A stretch of 55,472 nucleotides of DNA from Pararobbsia alpina (GTDB taxonomy: Bacteria; Pseudomonadota; Gammaproteobacteria; Burkholderiales; Burkholderiaceae): assembly GCF_902859895.1 (NCBI RefSeq), contig NZ_CADIKM010000033.1:1-55472 (forward strand). The letters run 5' to 3'. Positions within the stretch are counted from its first letter, which is position 1. The number at the start of each line of letters is the position of its first letter. Of this stretch, positions 33,479-42,668 are shown one piece after another. The notes below the pieces were generated by a model that did not search any database, was not told where the DNA came from, and saw only the letters and a list, made by a program, of their open reading frames with translations. The translations under genes and the position numbers were made by a program.

Positions 33479-35941
33479 ATGGACTTCGACGCTCCCCCGA
33501 GTCTTGGACGGTCGGTGCGCCGCCGCTTTATCGTCGAGTGGCTGGCGGTCGTCTGCCTGGGCATCATCGTGATCGTGGCAGGGGCCGCTTGGCGCATGAC
33601 GACGAGTGTCGACCGGCTCGTCTATGATCACCTGCTCAGTCTTCGTCCTCTCGCCCCTTCGTCCGAGATCGTCGTGGTGACGATCGACAACGCGAGCATT
33701 GCGGCGCTGGGCCGCTGGCCCTGGCCGCGCAGCACGCATGCGAGGCTGCTCGATACGATCGCCAAGGCCCAGCCCGCAGCGGTCGTCTATGACGTGCTGT
33801 TCACCGAGCCCGCCGAGGGCGATGGCGAGCTTGCGGCTGCACTCGCGGCGACGCCCACCTATCTTCCGGTCCTGCTGAGTCCCGTGACGCCCGGTGGCGG
33901 GCGGGAGGTCGTCACACCGGAGGCGCAGTTGTCGAGCGCCGCCGCGGGACTGGGGCACATCAATCTGGAAGTCGACGGCGACGGCATCGTGCGCAGCGTC
34001 GCACTCTTCGAAGGTGATGCCCGCTGGCCGCAGCTCATGATGCCGGTCTATCGCGACTTCACGCGCGGGGCGCTGGTGACGACGGACCAGTTGAACGTCG
34101 CGCGCGGTGCGCTTCCCGATGGGACGGGCCCCGGCTTGTTGCCCAGGCGGCTTTTCAAGGGCGTGGACTTTCGGATGCCAATGACCGCGGACGAAGTCCG
34201 CTTTCTGATTCCGTTCAGCCCGCTATCCGCATCGTATGCGACAGTGTCCTTCGTCAGCCTGCTCGCGGGCGAGGCCCCTGAAATCGATCTGCACGGCAAG
34301 ATCGTCGTGATCGGCGTGACGGCCTCGGGTTTGTACGACCGGTTTGCCACGCCGGTATCGGGCCAGATCGGACCGTTACCGGGTGTGTTCACTCATGCGA
34401 ACGTGCTGGATATGCTGTTGAATGCGCGTGCGATCGATCAGTCGAGCGGGGCATGGCTTGCCATCGTCTCGCTGTTGCTGCTGGCAGTCCTGCTCGCAGG
34501 TTTCCTGATGCTCTCGCCCTGGCGCTCGCTGGCCTTGACCGTCGGGTTGTGCGTCGTGGCCCTTGCCGGCAGCGCGGCATTGCTCTATTACCGGAACCTG
34601 TGGATGTCCCCGGTGCCCCCCATTGCGGGACTCGTTGTCGTGTATCCGATCTGGAGTTGGCGACGGCTCGAGATGACGATGTCGTATCTGCGCAGGGAAT
34701 TGCAGCGTTTCGCCGAGGAGCCTAATCTGCTGCCCGATGTTCCGCATAAGAACGAATTCGGCGGCGACGAGCTTGAACGTCACATGGCATTGATGGCGCG
34801 CGCAGCGCAACGCATGCAGGACATGAAGCGTTTTGTCTGGGACAGTCTCGACAGCGTGCCCGCGCCGATACTCGTCAGCGATCTGAACGGTGTCGTGCTG
34901 ATTGCCAATCAGGCGGCGAAGGCCCATTTCAGGGCGCTCGGCGAACCGTCGCCCGAAGGCCGCAGGATGTCGGCGGCATTCGAGATTCTGACACTCGTAA
35001 AGACGATCGACGCCTCGGCCGCAACAGCCGCGCACTTGCTGTGGCCCGCGGCGCTCGATCCGACCCGTGGCTATGCGGACGTGATGAAGGACGGCGTCGA
35101 GGTACGCGATCGGGAAGGGCGTGATCATCTCTTGCGCTATGCGACCTGCACGAACGCCGAAGGCTCGCGCACCGGCTGGATCGCTGGGCTGGTCGACGTG
35201 ACCGAACTGCATGCCGCCGAGCGGCGGCGCGAAGACGCGCTGCGCTTCCTGTCGCACGACATGCGCTCACCGCAGGCGTCGATCCTTGCGCTCGTGGAAC
35301 TCGAACGCCCGCGAATCGAGTCGGACAATACGCGGGCGCTGCTGGATCGTATCGAACGCTATGCGCAACGTGCGCTTACGCTTGCTGACGATTTTGTCCA
35401 GCTCGAGCGCGCGGAGTCGCAGAGGTATGAGCTCGAGCCCGTGAGCTTCGTCGAACTCGTCATCGACGCCTGCGACGAAGTCTGGCCGCAGGCGCAGGCG
35501 AAACGCATCCACATCGACACGCCGGTCGAGGCTGGCGCCGCGTGGGTCAACGTCGACCCCTCGTTGATGACCCGCGCGCTGGTGAACATTTTGAACAACG
35601 CGATCAAATACAGTCCTCCGGACACGCGGATCGCCTGCCGGATCGTCGAAGACCCGGCGCTGCCCACGTATGTGCAATGTATGATCAGAGACGAGGGGTA
35701 TGGCATACCGCTCGAACAGCAGAAGCATTTGTTCGAGCGATTCCGGCGGTTTCACACGGCCGATCGGCCGGAAGTCGGTGGGGCGGGGCTCGGCATGGCG
35801 TTCGTCAAGATCGTCGTGACGCGTCACGGCGGTGAGGTACGGGTCAGGAGTGTGCCGGGTCAGGGCACCACATTCACGGTGTCCTTGCCGTCGCTCGACG
35901 AAACGCCGGATGATGGCCGCACTGAAGTGGGGGCGACGTGA
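33479..35941 (+). CDS. CHASE2-domain sensor histidine kinase
   Basis: The 820-residue protein starts with one membrane helix (about 19-40), then an extracytoplasmic CHASE2 sensor (45-320; SEIVVVTIDNASIAALGRWPWPRSTHARLL, AAVVYDVLFTEP, GKIVVIGVTASGLYDRFATPV). Three membrane helices follow (323-345, 350-370, 377-393). A PAS domain lies at about 455-580 (ILVSDLNGVVLIANQAA), then HisKA with H593 in LRFLSHDMRSPQASILAL, and a HATPase domain (NILNNAIKYSP, DEGYGIPLEQQ, GAGLGMAFVKIVV, GTTFTVSLP). All core kinase boxes are intact. The ATG lies 47 bases after the FecR gene. It would pair with the upstream regulator, which is broken. The stop overlaps the next gene by 4 bases (GTGA). Confidence 0.93.
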   Translation: MDFDAPPSLGRSVRRRFIVEWLAVVCLGIIVIVAGAAWRMTTSVDRLVYDHLLSLRPLAPSSEIVVVTIDNASIAALGRWPWPRSTHARLLDTIAKAQPAAVVYDVLFTEPAEGDGELAAALAATPTYLPVLLSPVTPGGGREVVTPEAQLSSAAAGLGHINLEVDGDGIVRSVALFEGDARWPQLMMPVYRDFTRGALVTTDQLNVARGALPDGTGPGLLPRRLFKGVDFRMPMTADEVRFLIPFSPLSASYATVSFVSLLAGEAPEIDLHGKIVVIGVTASGLYDRFATPVSGQIGPLPGVFTHANVLDMLLNARAIDQSSGAWLAIVSLLLLAVLLAGFLMLSPWRSLALTVGLCVVALAGSAALLYYRNLWMSPVPPIAGLVVVYPIWSWRRLEMTMSYLRRELQRFAEEPNLLPDVPHKNEFGGDELERHMALMARAAQRMQDMKRFVWDSLDSVPAPILVSDLNGVVLIANQAAKAHFRALGEPSPEGRRMSAAFEILTLVKTIDASAATAAHLLWPAALDPTRGYADVMKDGVEVRDREGRDHLLRYATCTNAEGSRTGWIAGLVDVTELHAAERRREDALRFLSHDMRSPQASILALVELERPRIESDNTRALLDRIERYAQRALTLADDFVQLERAESQRYELEPVSFVELVIDACDEVWPQAQAKRIHIDTPVEAGAAWVNVDPSLMTRALVNILNNAIKYSPPDTRIACRIVEDPALPTYVQCMIRDEGYGIPLEQQKHLFERFRRFHTADRPEVGGAGLGMAFVKIVVTRHGGEVRVRSVPGQGTTFTVSLPSLDETPDDGRTEVGAT

Positions 35942-36576
35942 GGATTTTACTTGCCTGTGGCATTGCGGTCGTCGTGGCAAGTCTGACGGGATGTGCGTAC
36001 GTGCAGACGGACGCGCGGGTTTCCGGTGCACCAGGTCCGCTTGAACCCGGGCGTACCTATAGTCTCGCGCGCACCTCCTTGCAGGCAACGGACCCTGCCC
36101 ATCAGCGATACGAAGAACGCGTGCGGGACGAACTCGCCGGATACGGTTTTGTCGCGGCGTCGCCAGACTCGGCGCCCCTTCCGCACTACCGGCTGTCGAT
36201 CGCCTATGACACCCATCCAGTTTCCGTCGGCATCAAGGAGGGCGGTTGCGGCGGGTCCGGCACAAACGTGGCCAACAAGGGAACCGACGCGGTGGGGTGT
36301 GTGCCGCTCGAGGTAAGGCCCACTGTTGGACATGGACCCTACCTGCACTCGCTCACGCTTCGATTTTTCGATTGGGCGAACGGCCGGGAAGTCTACAAGG
36401 TTTCGACTACCGAACGAGATGGCGACGAGGATGCCACGGGTGCGACGCCGTATCTGGTGAAAAGCGCACTCGCGAAGTTTCCTTATGCCGGGCATCCTGA
36501 TTGGCGAGTCAAGCTGCGTGAGGTGGGTGCGGATGGCGCGCCCGAGGTCGTTTCTGTTGAACCGCTCGCGAAATAG
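35938..36576 (+). CDS. DUF4136-like lipoprotein
   Basis: The 212-residue product begins at GTG 35938, inside the kinase stop (GTGA overlap). It has a lipoprotein signal (LLACGIAVVVASLTGC, Cys about residue 19) and a mature domain with ARTSLQATDPAHQRYEERVRDELAGYGF and YLVKSALAKFPYAGHPDWRVKL, which recall DUF4136-type outer-membrane lipoproteins. A Cys/Gly-rich insert (GGCGGSGTN) lies mid-protein. Translational coupling makes it the fourth gene of the regulator-FecR-kinase operon. Its last 68 bases overlap the decayed 3' end of metI on the other strand. Confidence 0.75.
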   Translation: MRILLACGIAVVVASLTGCAYVQTDARVSGAPGPLEPGRTYSLARTSLQATDPAHQRYEERVRDELAGYGFVAASPDSAPLPHYRLSIAYDTHPVSVGIKEGGCGGSGTNVANKGTDAVGCVPLEVRPTVGHGPYLHSLTLRFFDWANGREVYKVSTTERDGDEDATGATPYLVKSALAKFPYAGHPDWRVKLREVGADGAPEVVSVEPLAK

Positions 36577-37327
36577 AGAATAACCAAGGGCGCAGGGGAT
36601 TCATCTCCAGATTGCGTTCGGACTTGGTCGTGTACCGGCGTCGCGTATGCCGACTCCTGGTGCACGTGTACTGGACAAGCTGGATGGTCAGCACGAGCAC
36701 GACAATCGTCGAGATCATGATGTTGTTGTCGAAGCGCTGATAACCGTAGACAACCGCGAGATAGCCGATCCCGCCCGCGCCGATCGTGCCGGCGATCGCC
36801 GAGTATTCGATCATCGAGATCACGTTGAGCGTGATCGCCAAGACGAGGCTCGGTAGCGCTTCATGGATTTGTGCGGTGAAGATGATCTGCAGCGTCGAGC
36901 CTCCCGAGACGAGCCCGACCGCGGAAACGTCCTCGGGCAAATCGCGCAGCGCGTTTTCAACGAGCCGCGCAAAGAACGGGATGCCCGCGAGCACCATCGG
37001 CACGACGGCCGCGGGAATGCCGATCGTCGTTCCCGTGATGACCCGCGTAACGGGAATCACCGCGGCCATCAGCACTAGGAACGGCAGAGAACGGCCCATA
37101 TTCGCGATCCAGCCGATCGCGAGGTTCGTCAGCCTGTGCGGGAACAGGCCCCGCTGCGACGTATTGAACAACAGGATGCCGAGCAGGCCCCCGATCAGCA
37201 CGGTAAAGACCATTACCACGCCGACCATCAACCAGGTTTCGGCGTAGGCCGGTCCGAGCAGCGTGTGGACCTGGGACCACGGCGTGTCGTTGCCGAGCAC
37301 CAGCGTTTCGTTTGTCGGCGCGCTCAT
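36509..37327 (-). pseudogene. metI: metI (methionine ABC permease) with aberrant C-terminus
   Basis: Residues 1-215 are a good MetI permease: membrane helices and the EAA loop (LPEDVSAVGLVSGGSTLQIIFTAQIHEALPS), then SMIEYSAIAGTIGAGGIGYLAVVYGYQRFDNNIM. After VLTIQLVQY the sequence turns into Arg/Thr-rich and Pro/His-rich residues (TCTRSRHTRRRYTTKS) unlike any MetI end. It continues for about 55 codons and overlaps the lipoprotein gene on the opposite strand. The normal gene should end within a few residues of QLVQY and be followed by metQ, which is absent. The ATG overlaps the stop of the metN remnant (ATGA). The change of sequence character is near 36665-36670. Confidence 0.8.
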
Positions 37328-37740
37328 GCGGCCTCCGAGACGAATTCGGCCGGGAAAGCGGCGGTGGGCGACGGCTCGACCGCGTGTAGCACGGTCGCCG
37401 CGAGGCCGAGGGATTCGAGGTAGCGGATCACGGTCGCCGTGTCGTGATGAACACCTTGATGAAACGCAAGGCTGATCTGCAGGCGTCCGGCAGTCCGCGC
37501 GCGGATGTCTTCGATGATGCCGCCGTGGACCGATACCCGCGCGTGCAATGTTTCGCCAACGAGGCTGATCCAGTCGGCCCGCACGGCGGCCTGCGCGCCA
37601 TAGTAAACCTCGAGCGCGAGCGAAGCGTGATGGGCGACCGGAGCCAAGCTCGGCCTGATCGGCAGCAGTTGCCGCCCGATCCGCGAGTGCGAATTCGCGA
37701 TCAAGTCGCGCACGCTGCCGCTTTCGACGATTTCTCGCCG
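37324..37740 (-). pseudogene. metN: metN remnant: C-terminal NIL domain only
   Basis: The readable part starts near REIVESGSVRDLIANSHSRIGRQLLP, which matches the end of the MetN ATPase domain. It continues with a NIL regulatory domain (ALEVYYGAQAAVRADWISLVGETLHARVSVHGGIIEDIRARTAGRLQISLAF). Nearly all the ATPase (Walker A, signature and Walker B) is missing upstream of about 37740; the ORF opens a little earlier, at 37788, with unrelated residues. The stop overlaps the metI start by 4 bases as in intact metNI operons. So this is a 5'-truncated copy and the transporter cannot be functional from this locus. Confidence 0.85.
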
Positions 37741-37983
37741 TGGGGTGAATAGAGCCGACTCTTTAGCGGATTGCAGATACCCACGCAATCAGACGTGCGT
37801 CGTTGAGTTACGGAACTAATAGGCGCGGGGCGGGGTGAAGTGTGGTCAGGATGTGCTTCTCGTGAAAGGCGGGCATTTGATCTCCCAAAAAACATGCCAT
37901 GGGCGAGCGACACGGATTGGTACACAACGGCTAACGTTACCTTCGTGTCAGGCCGCGTCAGGGCTGCCCGCCCAAAAAGCAGA

Positions 37984-38310
37984 CTAATGCAACTGTTTTT
38001 TTAAATCAGAAAGTTCGGCATGAACCGAGGTGATTGCACTTTTGACTTTCGCATTGATTTTGGGCGCACGTTGGCACGCCTGATCCGCACGGTCGCCGAC
38101 TTGCTCCAGCTCGTCTATCCATTGACGCATGCGCTTTTCGTCCTTCGACTCCATTATTTTCTTTCCGCCTTCCGACTTCTTGTCCAGCTGATCAACGCAG
38201 TCCATAAGCTCCTTGGGCAGCGTAGCATCGGCGTGACAGGCCTGTGAAGCTTTCTCAATGGTTTGCTCCAGATGCGTGAAACGCTTCTGGATTTCGCTAG
38301 CTTGCAGCAT
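37984..38310 (-). CDS. Small helical protein of unknown function
   Basis: A 108-residue, strongly charged protein predicted to be all alpha-helical with coiled-coil character (EIQKRFTHLEQTIEKASQ, EKRMRQWIDELEQVGDRADQACQ, HAELSDLKKQL). Cys residues at about 25, 38 and 79 are spaced regularly. ATG 38310 has GGAG at the right distance, so it is preferred to the longer ORF from 38373. No family was recognised; it is likely real by its codon use and ribosome-binding site. It lies next to the metN remnant in a gene-poor stretch. Confidence 0.65.
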   Translation of the reverse strand: MLQASEIQKRFTHLEQTIEKASQACHADATLPKELMDCVDQLDKKSEGGKKIMESKDEKRMRQWIDELEQVGDRADQACQRAPKINAKVKSAITSVHAELSDLKKQLH

Positions 38311-38739
38311 GATGAAGCTCCTTCTAGAAGGTTGTTCGACGACGAAATTGGGCACCGTTTTTCCTGGTCCCACGTCGCACAGTCCGTCTCGTCTGCCGGA
38401 GCAAGTCGGCGCAATGCTGCCCCACGGTTCTCAGCCAATCGACGAGTGGCGGCTTCTTTACTATAGAACGCTCCACCGCAAGCAGACAGGTCCCGTTCCT
38501 TTCGAGTGGCGAATGCGTGCGGGAAAAGCTGCCCATCCCTCAAGCCGTTGAATCGGTCTCCCAGAGTGGCGTCCGCCTGGAATCGTGCAGGTTGCGGCGG
38601 TGTGCGCTGCATCAATTGATGTCGAAGGTCAACCGCGCCTCCACCCGTTCACGGGCAGGAATTTCGTTTCGAGCCAACGTCACCTTGCGGACCGTCGGTT
38701 CGGTCCAGGTTGACGGCAGGGGCAAGGTGGACAGAATCG
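38311..38739. other. Gene-poor stretch upstream of the small helical gene
   Basis: 429 bases between the start of the small minus-strand gene and the end of moeA. No credible gene is seen; a perfect CATCAATTGATG palindrome occurs near 38610. Confidence 0.4.
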
Positions 38740-39945
38740 CTATTCCAGCCAATGGCGAAAGTCGTAATAAGCGGCGCTCGTTCCGGCGCAAAACTGGCTT
38801 CCGGTTGGAATGCGAGCGAGACCAGACGCGCAGGCCATCGAGCTCACCGATCCGGCGCCCTGTTCCGCGAACGGAACGAGTTCCGCTTGCCCGTCGTCGG
38901 CGGGACGACATTGCACACGAAGGAATTCGTCTCGATCCCCGCCACCACGTGTCACTCCGCGCAACGGAATGCGCGAGACGGGGGGGAAGACGTTGGCGCG
39001 ACCCTGCATGTGCCTGATCAGCGGACTCACCAGCAGCGCGAACACGGAGAATGCGGCACCGGGGTTGCCGGGCAGGCAGATCACGGGCTTGCCCGCGACG
39101 TAGGAGGCAAAAACCGGCTTGCCGGGCTTCATGAGGACTCTACAGAATGCAAGCGAGCCGCCGATCGATTCGAGCACGGGCTTGATGAAGTCCTTCTCGC
39201 CGACTGAAGCGCCCCCGACGCTAATGACCAGATCGCATTGAGTCAGCAGTTGCGAAAAAGCACACCGCAGCTCGAACTCGTTGTCCCGCGATAGGAGGAC
39301 ACGGGAGACTCTCGCATTCATGCCTTCGACGAGCGCCGAAAGCATCGGCGCATTGCTGTTGAACACTTGCTGGGGAGCCCGGACGTTGCCGGCTTCGACA
39401 AGTTCATCACCTGACGTCAGAATGCCCACCTCCAGCTTGGCGAAGACCCTGACCTGCTCGATCCCTTGTGCCGCGATGAGCCCGATTTGTGCCGGTTGCA
39501 CGAAGGTCCCGGCCGGCAACAGGAGCTGGCCTTCGCGAATATCCTCGCCCCGTCTGCGAATGTGCTGACCAGCGCAATGTACCGCGTCGATCTCGACGCC
39601 GCCGTCGATCTCGCGTGCATGCTCCTGCATGACGACGGTGTCCGCGCCTTCGGGAATCATGCTGCCGGTAAAGAGGCGCGTCGCGCGGCCTTGCGCCAGT
39701 GGCGCCGGCGTCTCACCGGCAAAGCAGTGTTCCTGCACGGGCAGCGCTTGGCCCGCCTGGAAGTCCGCGTGGCGGATCGCATAGCCGTCCATAGCGCTGT
39801 TGTCTGCAGCCGGCAGGTCGAGCACCGCGTGGATCGGTTCCGCTAGCACGCGGCCCGCCGCGCCATAGATGGAAATCAGTTCGGTGCGTGTCGGCGAGGG
39901 CGCGTCATGCACGAGCCGCTGTTGAGCGTCGTCAAAGGTCAGCAT
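38740..39945 (-). CDS. moeA: Molybdopterin molybdotransferase MoeA
   Basis: MoeA inserts molybdate into adenylylated molybdopterin to give the active cofactor. From ATG 39945 the product has 401 residues. Seen are ADNSAMDGYAIR near residue 50, RLFTGSMIPEGADTVVMQEH, RRRGEDIREGQLLL, the MoCF-binding core (VGILTSGDELVEAG, DLVISVGGASVGEKDF, CRVLMKPGKPVFAS, CLPGNPGAAFSVFALLVSPLI) and a normal C-terminal barrel. In many relatives moeA is grouped with moaA and mobA; here it stands alone inside a region of broken genes, yet it appears intact. The in-frame ORF continues upstream to 40026, but MLTFDD is the usual start. Confidence 0.93.
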   Translation of the reverse strand: MLTFDDAQQRLVHDAPSPTRTELISIYGAAGRVLAEPIHAVLDLPAADNSAMDGYAIRHADFQAGQALPVQEHCFAGETPAPLAQGRATRLFTGSMIPEGADTVVMQEHAREIDGGVEIDAVHCAGQHIRRRGEDIREGQLLLPAGTFVQPAQIGLIAAQGIEQVRVFAKLEVGILTSGDELVEAGNVRAPQQVFNSNAPMLSALVEGMNARVSRVLLSRDNEFELRCAFSQLLTQCDLVISVGGASVGEKDFIKPVLESIGGSLAFCRVLMKPGKPVFASYVAGKPVICLPGNPGAAFSVFALLVSPLIRHMQGRANVFPPVSRIPLRGVTRGGGDRDEFLRVQCRPADDGQAELVPFAEQGAGSVSSMACASGLARIPTGSQFCAGTSAAYYDFRHWLE

Positions 39946-40315
39946 GGTGTTCGATGGTTGGATCGCAGGGTATCTTTTCACTTCGGGACAGGGGAGTGCG
40001 GGGCATCGCGTCAGGGCCACCCGCATTCCGCATGAAGCATCGTACGCAAGCGGTGGCCAGCGAAAGGGTACAGAGTGGGCCGCATCGGCAAGCTACAGAC
40101 TCCCCGCAGACAGACCGGCGGCCCTGTCAGAAGACGTGGGGGATACAATTTCCGCCCTATGGCAGGATCACAGTCTCGACGTTGACCCACCAGGTGCTTG
40201 ACACAGGGCCTCGATTCGACCCGTCGCGAAGGTATGCGGCACAGGCTCAAGCGCATGCCGTGCGGTGCCGCTATGATTACGGCTGCAATTCCTTGCCAAC
40301 CCGCTAGAGATCGTT

Positions 40316-40513
40316 ATGCCAGAAATCATTGTTTACGCAGTAGCCGGGCGCTCAGCCGAGCAAAAGAAAGCGCTGATGTCGGGGATTACCAAAGTCGTGG
40401 TCGACAACTTCGGTGTCGACGCCGAGCAGGTTGTCGTGCAGATCGTGGAGTCTTCACCGGACTCCAAGTCAAGAGGCGGCATTTCGTTCAGCGAGCGCAA
40501 GCGCACGTCTTAA
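40316..40513 (+). CDS. 4-oxalocrotonate tautomerase-family protein
   Basis: A 65-residue tautomerase of the 4-OT family, which acts through an N-terminal proline exposed after Met removal (MPEIIVYAVAGRS). Further conserved parts are EQKKALMSGITKVVVDNFGV and the Arg in the C-terminal half (GGISFSERK). Such enzymes are hexamers that isomerise 2-hydroxymuconate or related enols. The neighbours do not point to a particular aromatic pathway. Length is normal. Confidence 0.88.
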   Translation: MPEIIVYAVAGRSAEQKKALMSGITKVVVDNFGVDAEQVVVQIVESSPDSKSRGGISFSERKRTS

Positions 40514-40775
40514 ACCGTATGGCGAGGTCGGGCTTCCGATGGCTCCGCTTCGGGGCTCGGTTCGTGGCGTTCAGCAGCGCGACAGACTTGAGCCCGATCT
40601 CGAGGATCGATTGCATAGCCTTCAGACGGACCCGTTCGTCGCTGGGGCGGTGAAACCGCGCATTGGGTGTTTCGGCGCGCTGGATGACGGAGCAGAACAG
40701 CCGAACGGAAGAGTACGAGCCTCGCGTCCCGGGTGAGCCACTCGCGAGACTTGATGCTCTCGCCGCGCGCTCGTA

Positions 40776-41018
40776 CTACTTCGGGGTTGGCCCGCTCGCG
40801 GGCGGCGGACGCGACATCGGATCGTTAGTTGGCTGTTCCGGTCGCTTGATCGGCATGTTATCCGGATTGTGCGCGTCCACGCCGCTCGCGGGTGACTGCG
40901 GCGGTTTGACCATCGATGCGCCGTCAGGCAGCGGCGCCTTCTGCGCCGACTCGGCCGTCGCGAACAAGCCCGCAAGGGCCGCGATCGATGCCGCGCGCGC
41001 AAAAGAGATCGGTCTCAT
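40776..41018 (-). CDS. Small secreted Pro-rich protein
   Basis: The 80-residue product has a signal peptide (residues 1-25; SFARAASIAALAGLFATAESA) and a mature part rich in Pro, Asn and Ser (PDGASMVKPPQSP, NMPIKRPEQPTNDP), probably disordered. No family was recognised. Purine-rich sequence (GAGGCAC) precedes the ATG. Confidence 0.6.
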   Translation of the reverse strand: MRPISFARAASIAALAGLFATAESAQKAPLPDGASMVKPPQSPASGVDAHNPDNMPIKRPEQPTNDPMSRPPPASGPTPK

Positions 41019-41368
41019 CAGTGCCTCCGAGAAACCTTGGCCTTCAGGTTTCAGGATTACCCATAAGTTGAATGATCATGCTATTCGCTTTGCTGAAGAG
41101 GCGACACATTTCGTGATCTCGTGCAAGAGAGGGCAGGACACGACGGAATTCAACTTGTCTCATCTGTCCGTCATCGAGGACTGGGCTGCGCCGCGAAGAC
41201 CAATCCGCGTGGCTTCAGGTACCGCTAGGCCAAATACTTGCGTCCTCGTTGCTCGGGCGAGCAAGCAGGCCCGTACTGCCTACTGCAGGTGATTTTCAGA
41301 AACGTTTGGCGATGTAAAACCTGCAACGGACGCATCAATTCCGGACAATTCCTTCGCAGGAGCTAGTC
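41019..41368. other. Intergenic region upstream of the PQQ-dehydrogenase remnant
   Basis: 350 bases without a credible gene. It holds the leaders of the divergent secreted protein and the sugar-dehydrogenase remnant. Confidence 0.4.
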
Positions 41369-42668
41369 ATGATTTCCTTCCTCCGTGGGGCGTCATGTCG
41401 TGTTCTCGGTATGTGTCTTTTGTTCCTGGCCGCCTGTGGAGGCGATGGCTCTGGAGATGGAGCCTCAGGCGCTGCAGGAAGCTCTGGTAGCTCGGGAGGG
41501 AGCGGGACTGCGGGCGCGTTGTCGCTCTCGGTAACTGGCCTCCCGACTGATACGGCCGCCAACGTATCTGTGGCCGGACCTGGCGGGTTCAGCCGGGTAG
41601 TGAGCCGATCCGACACGCTGGCGAATCTCGCGACCGGAACCTATACCGTCACGGCTGACCATGTACTGAACGGCACCTCGCTGTACAGCCCGACTAAGCG
41701 AAGTCAGTCTGCTACGGTGACTGCGGGCGCTTCGGCGGCAGTCACCATTGCCTATGGGCCTGCTGAAACGTTTCGCCTCACCGTGGCCCCGGTAGCGAGT
41801 GGACTTACCGCTCCGATTTTCCTTACCGCGCCTGCCAATGACCCCCGTCTTTTCGTTGTCGAGCGAGCAGGGCAGATACGGATCGTCCGCGACGGGACGC
41901 TGCTCTCGACGCCATATCTCGATATCTCCGCGCTGACTTCGACCGATGGCGAACGTGGCTTTCTGTCCATGGCGTTCGACCCGGCATACGCGTCGAACGG
42001 GCGGTTTTATGTCTATTACACCGCAGCCGATGGCGCGATCACAGTATCTCGATTCCAAGTCTCTTCCGCCAACCCTGACGTGGCCAATCCGAGCGGCACG
42101 GTGCTCCTGACAGTTCCGCACCCAGGAGCATCGAATCACAACGGCGGCCAGCTAGCCTTTGGGCCAGACGGCATGCTGTACCTGGCACCCGGCGACGGTG
42201 GTGGCTCGAATGATCCCGCCGGTAATGCGCAGAACAAAGCATCTTTACTCGGAAAGATGCTGAGGATTGACGTGGGGGGCAACGGCTACGCGATACCTTC
42301 TGGCAACCCGTTTGCTACAGGCGCAGGCGGCCGGCCAGAGATCTGGGCAGTCGGCCTGCGAAATCCGTGGCGATTCTCCTTCGATATCACGGGGCAGATC
42401 TACATCGCGGACGTCGGCGAGTCCGAGCGCGAGGAGGTCAACGTCGCCCCGGCGACAAGCGGCGGGCTGAATTATGGCTGGGACAGAATCGAAGGTACGT
42501 TTTGCGTCGGCGCGGCCACCTGCGATACGACGGCTCTGACGCCCCCTGTCTTCGAATACACCCACGCAAGCGGAGGCTGCGCAATCCTCGGGGGCTATGT
42601 ATATCGAGGCGCCGCAGTACCTGAGATCCAGGGACGCTATTTCTACACCGATCTATGCACCGGCCGCC
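41369..42668 (+). pseudogene. PQQ-dependent sugar dehydrogenase lipoprotein, 3' truncated
   Basis: The N-terminus is a lipoprotein signal (VLGMCLLFLAACGG) and a Gly/Ser linker. After a small beta domain comes the glucose/sorbosone dehydrogenase propeller: PIFLTAPANDPRLFVVERAGQIRIV, GERGFLSMAFDPAYASNGRFYVYYT, SNHNGGQLAFGPDGMLYLAPGDGG, ILGGYVYRG and QGRYFYTDLCTGR. Here (about 42655-42668) the family sequence stops. The frame runs on to 43324, but this tail is only the antisense of the methyltransferase and PIG-L stub. So the last blades of the propeller and the true stop are lost. The ATG has AGGAG upstream. Activity is unlikely. Confidence 0.85.
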
